DNA of 7,007 nucleotides, taken from positions 1-7,007 of the forward strand of contig JBHIFE010000074.1 in assembly GCA_046760985.1 (NCBI GenBank). The letters run 5' to 3'. Below the pieces are notes generated by a model. The model was not told the DNA's origin. It worked only from the letters and a program-made list of their open reading frames with translations, and ran no database searches. Each line of letters begins with the position of its first letter. Within the stretch, counting starts at the first letter, position 1. The translations under genes and the position numbers were made by a program. The DNA is from JBHIFE01 sp046760985 (lineage in GTDB: Bacteria; Chloroflexota; Dehalococcoidia; Dehalococcoidales; RBG-16-60-22). Below, piece after piece: positions 1-5,718 of this stretch.

Positions 1-1
1 G

Positions 2-844
2 GGTAGAGTACGAGCTATGTTTAATGATACCGGTAAACAAGTGAAGAAGGCTGAACCAGCTACCCCGGTTGAACTCCTTGGCTTGAGCAGTGTCCCCCAA
101 GCCGGAGACACTCTAACGGCTGTGGCTGACGAACGCCGAGCCCAAGCTTTAATCGAAAAGCATAAATCCCAGATGCAGCAAAAAGAGTTGAGAGCAGTAA
201 GCCTTAGTAATCTCTATGACCAAATAAAAACCGGTCGAGTAAAAGAGCTTAACGTTATCCTCAAGACCGACGTTCAAGGTAGTATAGAACCGATAAGAAG
301 TTCCCTAGAGCGATTGGGGACAGAGGAAGTTCAGGTCAGGATTATCCATAGTGGCACTGGTCATATTACCGATAGTGACGTTATGCTGGCTATTGCTTCT
401 AAAGGACTTATTATTGGTTTTGGCGTTACCGCTAAGGAAGGAACACGACGATTGGCTAATGCCGAAGGCGTAGATATCCGCTATTATGATGTAATTTATA
501 ATTTGATAGATGACGTGGACAAGGCACTTAAGGGCATGTTAGAGCCCGCTTTGGTTGAGGTTATTGAGGGACGAGCCGAGGTACGGGCTACTTTCCCCGC
601 AGCTAAGGGAAAAATGGTAGCTGGTACCTATGTTACCGAGGGTAAGGTGAGCCGTGGCACCTCAGTTAGAGTGCGACGAGGAGAAGAGACAGTGTGCGAA
701 TCTACAGTTAGCAGCCTGAGGCGTTTTAAAGATGACGTTAAAGAAGTAGCCGCTGGCTACGAGTGTGGCATCGGCGTCCAAGACTTTGATGAATTCCAAG
801 TTGGTGATATACTGGAATTTTTCAAGACGGAAAAATCCACATAG
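2..844 (+). CDS. infB: Translation initiation factor IF-2, C-terminal part (5' end outside window)
   Basis: IF-2 is the cytoplasmic GTPase that brings fMet-tRNA to the 30S P site and promotes subunit joining. About 280 residues are visible. The reading frame is open from the window edge, so the ATG at 17 is an internal Met (context RAMFNDTGKQVK), not a start. The GTPase domain with its G motifs lies upstream of the window. Visible in order: the end of domain II (PVELLGLSSVPQAGD), a charged linker helix, domain III from about residue 80 (LNVILKTDVQGS, then IIHSGTGHITDSD), and the C-terminal beta-barrel that binds the fMet-tRNA acceptor end (KMVAGTYVTEGKVSRG, then RRFKDDVKEVAAGYECGIG). The conserved Cys of GYECGI is present. 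The C-terminus ends normally shortly after VGDILEFF. rbfA follows 28 nt downstream, the usual bacterial order, so cotranscription is likely. Confidence 0.97.
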   Translation, partial: GRVRAMFNDTGKQVKKAEPATPVELLGLSSVPQAGDTLTAVADERRAQALIEKHKSQMQQKELRAVSLSNLYDQIKTGRVKELNVILKTDVQGSIEPIRSSLERLGTEEVQVRIIHSGTGHITDSDVMLAIASKGLIIGFGVTAKEGTRRLANAEGVDIRYYDVIYNLIDDVDKALKGMLEPALVEVIEGRAEVRATFPAAKGKMVAGTYVTEGKVSRGTSVRVRRGEETVCESTVSSLRRFKDDVKEVAAGYECGIGVQDFDEFQVGDILEFFKTEKST

Positions 845-872
845 GCAATAAGCAGCTAGAGAGCCAGTAGTA

Positions 873-1223
873 ATGGCACACCGCATTGAGCGAGTAAATA
901 ATCTCATTCGCCAAGAAATTAGTGAATTACTTCAGCGTCAAGTCAAAGACCCGCGACTCGGTGCTTTTATTGCTGTGACCGAGGTTTCCACCTCTCCTGA
1001 CCTGAAATATGCCAAGGTATTTGTCAGTTGCATAAGTAGCCAAGAAGAAAGGCAAAAGACGCTAAACGCATTAACTGCGGCTTCAGGCTTCTTTCGCAGG
1101 GAGCTAGCTAAGCATTTGAGACTGCGCCGCATTCCTGAGTTAAGCTTTTACTGGGATGATTCTATTGAGCGGGGAGACCGTCTCCTGAGGCTACTTGACC
1201 AGGTCAGTTCCCAAGACCGCTGA
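873..1223 (+). CDS. rbfA: 30S ribosome-binding factor RbfA
   Basis: RbfA binds the immature 30S subunit near the 5' end of 16S rRNA and is needed for late 16S processing and cold adaptation. The protein is 116 residues, typical of the family, and makes up a single KH-like domain. Recognisable features are the N-terminal helix RIERVNNLIRQEISELLQ, the KDPRLG turn, the strand DLKYAKVFVS and the C-terminal PELSFYWDDSIERGDRLL, which matches the family's usual PxLxFxxDxSxxxGxRI/LxxLL pattern. The ATG at 873 gives the canonical start. The ribosome binding site is weak (AGAGAG near 858-863), consistent with translation coupled to infB just upstream. An antisense open frame over this gene is a shadow. 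Identification is firm from family motifs plus the infB-rbfA-truB order. Confidence 0.96.
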   Translation: MAHRIERVNNLIRQEISELLQRQVKDPRLGAFIAVTEVSTSPDLKYAKVFVSCISSQEERQKTLNALTAASGFFRRELAKHLRLRRIPELSFYWDDSIERGDRLLRLLDQVSSQDR

Positions 1224-1282
1224 AAACTATGTCATTTGAGGGGCTTCACCCTTTCCCAAAATCTCCACTATAGAGGCTGGCT

Positions 1283-2212
1283 ATGGATGGCATACTAAAC
1301 ATCAATAAGCCTCGGGGCAAGACCTCTTTTAGCGTCGTCGCCATGGTGAAACGGCTTAGCGGAGAACGGCGGGTAGGGCATGCCGGCACCCTCGACCCTA
1401 CGGCTACCGGCGTTCTACCGGTTTGTCTCGGTCAGGGAACACGCATTATCGAGTTTCTAGTAGACGCCACCAAGACTTATCAGGCTCAGATTGAACTGGG
1501 CGTGGCTACAGACACTTATGATGCTAGCGGCAAGATTACTCAGAAGGGAGACCCTTCCCGCATTAGTCAGGAACAATTGGAATCGGCACTTGCTTCCTTT
1601 TGCGGTTTAATTCAGCAAACCCCACCAATGTATAGCGCGGTGAAGCATCAAGGTCAACGACTATATGAACTGGCACGAGCCGGCATTAGGGTTGAGCGGA
1701 AAAGCCGACCAGCCAAAATTTATCATCTTGAGCTTATTGACTGGCAGCCACCGCTAGTCACTATAAAAGTGGAATGCGGTAAGGGAACCTATATTCGTTC
1801 ACTGGCTCATGACTTAGGGCAATCCCTGGGCTGTGGTGCTAATTTGAAAAGCCTCGTCCGTTTAAGTTACGGTCCTTTTGCGGTAAAGACCACAGTCTCA
1901 ATTTCCCAGCTTGAGGATGCCTTCCGCTACGGGTACTGGCAATACTTTGTTCATCCTATAGATACTGTGCTTTTACACTGGAAAGCTATAATCGCTGGTG
2001 ATGCCACCGAATATGCTATAAAGAGGGGGGCACCTATAGCCTTAGAAAGCGCCAATAGTAGCAGAACAACTGGTTACCCAAAACAGTCCCCCTCAACATC
2101 GCTCTCTGTTGAGACTCACTGCCGTGCCTATACTCTTGATGGATACTTCCTGAGTGTGCTGCGCTTTAACCCAGAAAGAGAGCAGTGGCAGCCGGAGAAG
2201 GTTTTCCTATAG
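1283..2212 (+). CDS. truB: tRNA pseudouridine(55) synthase TruB
   Basis: TruB converts U55 of the tRNA T-loop to pseudouridine. The 309-residue product has the family signature from residue 31, GHAGTLDPTATGVLPVCLG, with catalytic Asp38. Further family blocks are KTYQA with the conserved Tyr66, PPMYSAVKHQGQRLYELAR (114-132) and CGKGTYIRSLAHDLG (165-179). A PUA-like C-terminal region ends in the typical WQPEKVF. The start at 1283 is supported by AGAGG at 1272-1276, six nt upstream, and by the standard MDGILNINKP opening. It follows rbfA after 59 nt; the DHH-family nanoRNase gene often found between rbfA and truB is absent here. One oddity is a Ser/Thr-rich stretch at about residues 255-279, inside the C-terminal domain, that looks like an insertion relative to the common TruB form. 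The catalytic core looks intact. Confidence 0.96.
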   Translation: MDGILNINKPRGKTSFSVVAMVKRLSGERRVGHAGTLDPTATGVLPVCLGQGTRIIEFLVDATKTYQAQIELGVATDTYDASGKITQKGDPSRISQEQLESALASFCGLIQQTPPMYSAVKHQGQRLYELARAGIRVERKSRPAKIYHLELIDWQPPLVTIKVECGKGTYIRSLAHDLGQSLGCGANLKSLVRLSYGPFAVKTTVSISQLEDAFRYGYWQYFVHPIDTVLLHWKAIIAGDATEYAIKRGAPIALESANSSRTTGYPKQSPSTSLSVETHCRAYTLDGYFLSVLRFNPEREQWQPEKVFL

Positions 2213-2278
2213 CTAGCCGGCAGCCGACGAGTAGCTCAATTCTTATTCTGGCATTTTCAGATAAATTATCCTAAAAGC

Positions 2279-2308
2279 TTGACAGTTTGCGTATAATAAG
2301 GGTATAGT
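2279..2308 (+). promoter_or_regulatory. Sigma70-type promoter for the small zinc-ribbon gene
   Basis: A perfect -35 box TTGACA (2279-2284) is followed after 18 nt by TATAGT (2303-2308), five of six matches to the -10 consensus. Transcription would start near 2315, leaving a short leader before the ribosome binding site at 2325-2331. A perfect TATAAT also occurs at 2292-2297, but it lies only 7 nt from the TTGACA and has no matching -35 box at normal spacing. The position, just after truB and just before the small frame at 2342, suggests an independent transcription unit. This is a sequence-pattern call only. Confidence 0.55.
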
Positions 2309-2321
2309 TTCAACCGATGTC

Positions 2322-2331
2322 AAAAAGGAGG
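2322..2331 (+). promoter_or_regulatory. Strong ribosome binding site before the broken small gene
   Basis: AAAAAGGAGG is close to the full anti-Shine-Dalgarno complement and ends 10 nt before the GTG at 2342. It selects that GTG as the start of the small cysteine-pair protein and shows that the 5' half of this gene keeps good expression signals even though its reading frame is interrupted. Confidence 0.6.
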
Positions 2332-2341
2332 TGGTGCCAAG

Positions 2342-2480
2342 GTGCAGGCATATTGCTTTAAGTGTAGAGCAAAGAGAGAAATAAAGAATCCCGAACGCGT
2401 TACCTGAAAAAAGGAGACCAGCTACTCGGGGGACCTGCCCTACCTGTGGAACCAAATTATTTAGAATCGGACAAAGCTAA
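2342..2480 (+). pseudogene. DUF5679-like zinc-ribbon small protein, interrupted by a frame change and TGA
   Basis: Two adjoining frames together give a small four-cysteine protein. From GTG 2342 the frame reads (M)QAYCFKCRAKREIKNPERVT and then stops at TGA 2405-2407. From 2406, in the +1 frame, it continues EKRRPATRGTCPTCGTK, then LFRIGQS and TAA at 2478-2480. The joined product (about 45 residues) has a CxxC pair near each end, a likely zinc ribbon, and resembles DUF5679 proteins as I remember them, where the join normally reads roughly TLKNGRPAT. That implies a net loss of two bases (or gain of one) around 2403-2412. The cause could be a real mutation, a sequencing or assembly slip in the CC and A6 runs, or, less likely, a +1 recoding event at ACC-TGA. 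Function is unknown. The intact promoter and ribosome binding site, and a terminator just after the stop, frame it as a monocistronic gene. Confidence 0.72.
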
Positions 2481-2492
2481 TTTGAACTATTG

Positions 2493-2521
2493 AACTTGAC
2501 CGTTAGAAGGCAAGTTTTGTT
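2493..2521 (+). terminator. Likely intrinsic terminator after the small zinc-ribbon gene
   Basis: AACTTGACC (2493-2501) pairs with GGCAAGTT (2509-2516), giving eight base pairs with one bulged A, around a 7-nt loop (2502-2508). The hairpin runs directly into TTTTGTT (2515-2521). It begins 12 nt after the stop codon at 2478-2480. The stem is only moderately GC-rich, so efficiency may be partial. It would separate the small gene from ino1 and implies a promoter for ino1 between about 2520 and 2690. Confidence 0.5.
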
Positions 2522-2704
2522 AACATTTAGAGACTTACAATTAAGAGCAAGTAGTGTCACCCAAACTAATACCGCAAGCTTAGTGCTTATTTGGTAAGCA
2601 AGAGAGGATGGGTATGGAGGGTAAAGTAGTGACTTCTGCTAAGTATTAAAGTAAACCTTTCGTGCCATCTTTCTCTTAGTATAGAAAAGGAGAGCAGTCG
2701 GACC
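2522..2704 (+). other. Leader and probable promoter region of ino1
   Basis: These 183 nt hold no gene I can recognise. A possible -10 box TACAAT lies at 2536-2541, but I found no convincing -35 box at the right spacing. A perfect 6-bp hairpin, TGCTTA (2584-2589) with TAAGCA (2595-2600) around a TTTGG loop, is not followed by a T run. The 8-mer AAGTAGTG occurs twice (2549-2556 and 2624-2631). A 13-codon frame from ATG 2608 to TAA 2647-2649, behind AGAGAGG, could be a leader peptide but is as likely to be chance. No known riboswitch class was recognised. The ino1 ribosome binding site, AAAAGGAG (2685-2692), ends 12 nt before its ATG. Confidence 0.35.
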
Positions 2705-3805
2705 ATGGGCAAGATAAATGTAGCCATAATTGGAGTGGGTAACTGTAGTTCCTCACTAATCCAAGGTGTTCATTACTATAAAAATGCGAAAGAGAACGAA
2801 TTCGTGCCAGGACTGATGCATGTCAACCTCGGAGGATACCATATAAGTGATATAAATTTCGTAGCTGCTTTTGATGTTGACAAAAACAAAGTTGGCAAAG
2901 ACCTAGCAAAGGCAATTTTCACTCCACCTAATAACACCATCAAGTTTTGCGAAGTGCCAACTACTGGGGTCAAAGTTGAGCGGGGCATGACCCATGATGG
3001 CTTAGGTAAGTATCTGTCCCAAATAATCCAGAAAGCCCCAGGACCAACGGCGGATATAGTTAGAATCCTCAAGGAAACCAAGACCGATGTCGTGGTTAAT
3101 TACTTGCCCGTTGGCAGCGAAGAGGCAACCAAATGGTATATTGAGCAGGTGCTAGCGGCTGGCTGTGGCTTCATCAACTGTATTCCTGTTTTTATTGCTC
3201 GCGAAAAGTATTGGCAGAGGCGCTTTGCTGAAAAGGGGCTTCCAGTTATTGGTGATGATATAAAATCTCAGGTTGGCGCTACCATTTCTCACCGTGTGCT
3301 TACCCGCCTGTTTAGAGACCGTGGTGTCAAGCTGGAGCGAACCTATCAACTTAACTTCGGCGGTAATACTGACTTCTATAATATGCTGGAACGGGAACGG
3401 CTTGAATCTAAGAAAATATCAAAAACCACTGCGGTTACCTCTCAGCTAGATTACGAGCTTGACCCCAATGATATCTACGTCGGTCCCAGTGATTATGTGC
3501 CCTGGCTTAATGACCGTAAGTTTTGCTATATTAAGATGGAGGGGCGGACCTTTGGCGATGTTCCCCTGAACCTAGAGCTAAAGCTTGAGGTATGGGACAG
3601 TCCTAACTCAGCCGGGGTAGTTATTGATGCCATAAGGTGCTGCAAACTTGCCCTAGACCGCGGGTTGAAGGGGGAACTGACAGCTCCCTCAGCCTATTTT
3701 ATGAAGTCACCACCAGTTCAATATACCGATGACGAAGCTCATCGCATGGTGGAGGAGTTTATTGCTGCTAGTCAGCAAGTTGGGAAGGAAGAACCATCCA
3801 AGTAA
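2705..3805 (+). CDS. ino1: Inositol-3-phosphate synthase (myo-inositol-1-phosphate synthase)
   Basis: This NAD-dependent enzyme cyclises D-glucose 6-phosphate to 1D-myo-inositol 3-phosphate, the first committed step of inositol synthesis. The 366-residue length matches the short actinobacterial class (about 365 residues) rather than the roughly 500-residue eukaryotic form. Visible blocks are the Rossmann motif GVGNCSSSLIQG (10-21), the second nucleotide-binding strand FVAAFDVD (52-59), NYLPVGSEEATKWY (132-145), GDDIKSQVGATISHRVL (183-199), QLNFGGNTDFYNMLERERL (215-233), VGPSDYVPWLNDRK (259-272) and LEVWDSPNSAGVVIDA (294-309). All are near-identical in type to the mycobacterial enzyme. The ATG at 2705 gives the expected N-terminus one strand before the glycine motif. 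It heads a probable operon with the PimA-like and PgsA1-like genes (gaps of 29 nt and about 7 nt), so its product most likely feeds phosphatidylinositol synthesis. Confidence 0.96.
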   Translation: MGKINVAIIGVGNCSSSLIQGVHYYKNAKENEFVPGLMHVNLGGYHISDINFVAAFDVDKNKVGKDLAKAIFTPPNNTIKFCEVPTTGVKVERGMTHDGLGKYLSQIIQKAPGPTADIVRILKETKTDVVVNYLPVGSEEATKWYIEQVLAAGCGFINCIPVFIAREKYWQRRFAEKGLPVIGDDIKSQVGATISHRVLTRLFRDRGVKLERTYQLNFGGNTDFYNMLERERLESKKISKTTAVTSQLDYELDPNDIYVGPSDYVPWLNDRKFCYIKMEGRTFGDVPLNLELKLEVWDSPNSAGVVIDAIRCCKLALDRGLKGELTAPSAYFMKSPPVQYTDDEAHRMVEEFIAASQQVGKEEPSK

Positions 3806-3834
3806 GTTCCTAGGGAGGTTTTAAGCAGCTACTT

Positions 3835-5001
3835 ATGAAGATAGCTCTGGTCTCCCCTTATGATTTCGCCTATCCCGGAGGGGTTTGTAATCATATTTCC
3901 TGCCTAGAACGTCACTTTACCCAGATGGGTCACGAGGTAAAGGTCATTGCCCCCGCATCTAAAGCTGTCTCCACTTTTGGTAATCGGTTCATACCGGTAG
4001 GTAAACCTCGACCTCTCCCGGTCAGTGGTTCCATTGCCCGCATTACTCTATCGCCATGGTTATCATCCAGAATAAAGACTATCCTTGCCCAGGAAAAATT
4101 TGATATTTGCCACCTTCATGAACCTCTAATGCCAATGTTATGTACCACCGTACTTCGCCTGTCGCCTACCCCGAATATAGGCACCTTTCATGCCTCCGGT
4201 GCCAAACCTTGGTATAGCTTTGGTACGCCGATTGGCAAGTTACTTTTTAAGAAGTGGTTTCACAAGCTTGACGGCAGAATTGCCGTGTCTGAGCCAGCCT
4301 TGGCATACGTGAGTAAGCATTTCCCTGGAGACTATACTCTTATCCCTAACGGCGTGGATTCAAAGCATTTTTCTCCTGATGTATCACCAATTGATGAATT
4401 CAGCGACGGCAAGCTGAATATTTTGTTTGTTGGTCGCCTGGAGAAACGAAAGGGCTTGAACTACTTACTTGAAGCTTACGAGCGAGTTAAACAGGAAATT
4501 CCTAACTCACGCCTTATCATTGCCGGACCTGGCACCAGACTGCGACACAAGTATGAGAAGCAGGTTATACAGAACGGTCTAAAGGATGTTATTTTTACTG
4601 GTTATGTCTCTTACCGTGAATTACCTAGATATTATAAGACAGCCGACATTGTTTGTTCCCCAGCCACCGGTAGGGAAAGTTTTGGCATAGTTCTGCTTGA
4701 AGCTATGGCTGTGGGTAAGCCAATTGTTGCCTCAAATATAGAAGGCTATAGCAGTGTACTGACCCACGGTGCTGAGGGACTATTAGTGCCACCCAAAGAT
4801 GTAGAAAAATTAGCCCAAGCTCTAATCTCCCTCTCCACTGATGAAACACTCCGGCAGCAGATGGGAGCCAAGGGAAGACTAAAGGCGGTAGAGTATGACT
4901 GGGAACACATTGCCCAAAGGGTGATGAATTATTACCACTCGGTGCTTAGTGAACCACGACCGAAAAAAGGATTTCAAGAAACTAAAGCCATCTTGGTTTA
5001 A
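3835..5001 (+). CDS. pimA: GT4 glycosyltransferase, PimA-like phosphatidylinositol alpha-mannosyltransferase
   Basis: The 388-residue protein has the two-Rossmann-domain GT-B fold of family GT4. Seen directly: the acceptor-side glycine loop PYDFAYPGGVCNH (8-20), HLHEPLMP (93-100), TFHAS (117-121), RIAVSEPA (148-155), IPNGVD (170-175), FVGRLEKRKG (198-207) with the Arg201/Lys206 pair expected to hold the nucleotide diphosphate, and the EX7E motif ESFGIVLLE (281-289). These line up along the whole length with mycobacterial PimA, which transfers mannose from GDP-mannose to the 2-position of inositol in phosphatidylinositol at the inner membrane face. Lying between ino1 and a PgsA1-like gene strengthens that assignment. 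There is no signal peptide or clear membrane segment, as expected for a peripheral enzyme. AGGGAGG (3812-3818) is somewhat far, 16 nt from the ATG, but no other in-frame start fits. Sugar and acceptor specificity are inferred; another inositol-lipid glycosyltransferase is possible. Confidence 0.85.
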   Translation: MKIALVSPYDFAYPGGVCNHISCLERHFTQMGHEVKVIAPASKAVSTFGNRFIPVGKPRPLPVSGSIARITLSPWLSSRIKTILAQEKFDICHLHEPLMPMLCTTVLRLSPTPNIGTFHASGAKPWYSFGTPIGKLLFKKWFHKLDGRIAVSEPALAYVSKHFPGDYTLIPNGVDSKHFSPDVSPIDEFSDGKLNILFVGRLEKRKGLNYLLEAYERVKQEIPNSRLIIAGPGTRLRHKYEKQVIQNGLKDVIFTGYVSYRELPRYYKTADIVCSPATGRESFGIVLLEAMAVGKPIVASNIEGYSSVLTHGAEGLLVPPKDVEKLAQALISLSTDETLRQQMGAKGRLKAVEYDWEHIAQRVMNYYHSVLSEPRPKKGFQETKAILV

Positions 5002-5008
5002 ATTAAAA

Positions 5009-5653
5009 ATGGAAGACAGTTCAATTAACATTACTTCAGAAAAGCGACGACCAATGCCAAAGTTAGCTGAAGCTCGCAAAACAGCAGCCAATTACCTCAC
5101 CCAACCAGCGGTGCACCTTTTGGCTAAGACCTCTATAACACCCAACACCTTAACCTGGTTTGGATTTCTGCTATCTATTGGCGCAGCAGCACTTATTGTT
5201 ACCGGACACCTTGTTGTCGCCGGTCTCCTGGTGCTTATTGCCGGTCTCTTTGACCTGCTGGACGGAGCTCTAGCTCGTCGCACCAATCGAGTTACCCACT
5301 TTGGTGCTGTCCTCGATTCCACGCTTGACCGTTTAGCTGAGGCAGCGCTATTACTAGGCATTTTGATATTATATGCCAGAGAACAATCAATTGTTGGAAT
5401 GTTGCTGGCTGGTATTGCTTTGCCCAGTTCACAAGTGGTGAGCTATATCAGAGCCAGAGCAGAAGCGCTAGGTCTGGAGTGTCAAGTGGGATTATTCACT
5501 CGAGTGGAGAGGGTCATTGTTCTGGCATTGGGTCTTTTGCTGAGTCAGATTGATTACGCCTTAATTACTGCTTTAGGTGTTATAGTAGCACTTAGCCTTT
5601 TTACGGCTGGTCAGAGATTACTTCACGTGTGGCACCAAACGAAATATAACTAG
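5009..5653 (+). CDS. pgsA1: CDP-alcohol phosphatidyltransferase, phosphatidylinositol-phosphate synthase (PgsA1-like)
   Basis: This is an integral membrane enzyme joining a CDP-linked lipid to an alcohol phosphate. With the ATG at 5009 (214 residues) the CDP-alcohol phosphotransferase signature is complete: Asp82, Asp85-Gly86, Ala89-Arg90, Gly99, Asp103 and Asp107, the metal-binding aspartates included. About six hydrophobic segments surround it. Beyond the signature, SSQVVSYIRARAEALGL and the following basic RVERVIVLALG match the mycobacterial phosphatidylinositol-phosphate synthase pattern (SQVISYIKARAE, then ERLIIVLTG), so L-myo-inositol 1-phosphate (the Ino1 product) is the likely acceptor. 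The start is uncertain. GTG 4949 would overlap pimA by 53 nt, ATG 5009 leaves a 7-nt gap, and ATG 5054 best matches the known N-terminus (MPKLAEARK); none has a good ribosome binding site, suggesting coupling to pimA translation. Plain phosphatidylglycerophosphate synthase is the main alternative but fits less well. Confidence 0.87.
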   Translation: MEDSSINITSEKRRPMPKLAEARKTAANYLTQPAVHLLAKTSITPNTLTWFGFLLSIGAAALIVTGHLVVAGLLVLIAGLFDLLDGALARRTNRVTHFGAVLDSTLDRLAEAALLLGILILYAREQSIVGMLLAGIALPSSQVVSYIRARAEALGLECQVGLFTRVERVIVLALGLLLSQIDYALITALGVIVALSLFTAGQRLLHVWHQTKYN

Positions 5654-5662
5654 CTTTCACAG

Positions 5663-5690
5663 TTTTACTGTAAAATCTAAATTGTATTTA
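5663..5690 (+). promoter_or_regulatory. AT-rich inverted repeat and possible promoter upstream of purA
   Basis: The 65-nt gap before purA contains a perfect inverted repeat, TTTTAC-T-GTAAAA (5663-5675), which could be a regulator operator. Overlapping elements resemble weak promoter boxes: TTTTAC (5663-5668), then TATTTA (5685-5690) after 16 nt. There is no T run after the repeat, so it is not a typical intrinsic terminator. The boxes are poor matches, and the sequence is AT-rich enough for chance occurrence. Confidence 0.25.
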
Positions 5691-5705
5691 TGTTTACTCT
5701 AGCTT

Positions 5706-5713
5706 GAGGGAGG
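5706..5713 (+). promoter_or_regulatory. purA: Ribosome binding site deciding the purA start
   Basis: GAGGGAGG ends 5 nt before the ATG at 5719. An in-frame TTG at 5704 overlaps this element and would add five residues before the conserved MPVIAVIGAQWGDEGKGK opening, so the ATG is the better start. Confidence 0.7.
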
Positions 5714-5718
5714 ATGTA

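Noticed and set aside
17..19. ATG at 17 as a gene start
   Set aside because: The frame is open to the window edge, and the sequence on both sides is internal IF-2 sequence, so this is a truncated gene rather than a new start.
2210..2236. AGCTA/TAGCT inverted ends just after truB as a terminator
   Set aside because: Only about five outer pairs form, the interior does not fold into a continuous stem, and no T run follows.
2407..2413. A AAA AAG slippery heptamer as a dnaX-type -1 frameshift site in the small zinc-ribbon gene
   Set aside because: The heptamer is in the right phase, but the zero-frame TGA (2405-2407) comes just before it, and a -1 shift leads into the wrong frame (GDQLLGG). The homologous second half needs +1.
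2243..2455. Open frame of 70 codons on the minus strand between truB and ino1
   Set aside because: It is antisense to the small zinc-ribbon gene, and its translation shows no recognisable family, whereas the plus-strand frames show clear paired CxxC motifs.
2496..2526. TTGACC (2496-2501) with TAACAT (2521-2526) as the ino1 promoter
   Set aside because: Spacing is 19 nt, the -10 match is only four of six, and the TTGACC sits inside the stem of a better-supported terminator hairpin.
5092..5361. Minus-strand open frame of 89 codons inside the PgsA1-like gene
   Set aside because: Its Arg/Ser/Pro-rich composition is typical of an antisense shadow, and the plus strand encodes a complete CDP-alcohol phosphotransferase signature.
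5704..5718. TTG at 5704 as the purA start
   Set aside because: It overlaps the strong ribosome binding site GAGGGAGG and adds residues before the conserved N-terminus; the ATG at 5719 fits both spacing and homology.
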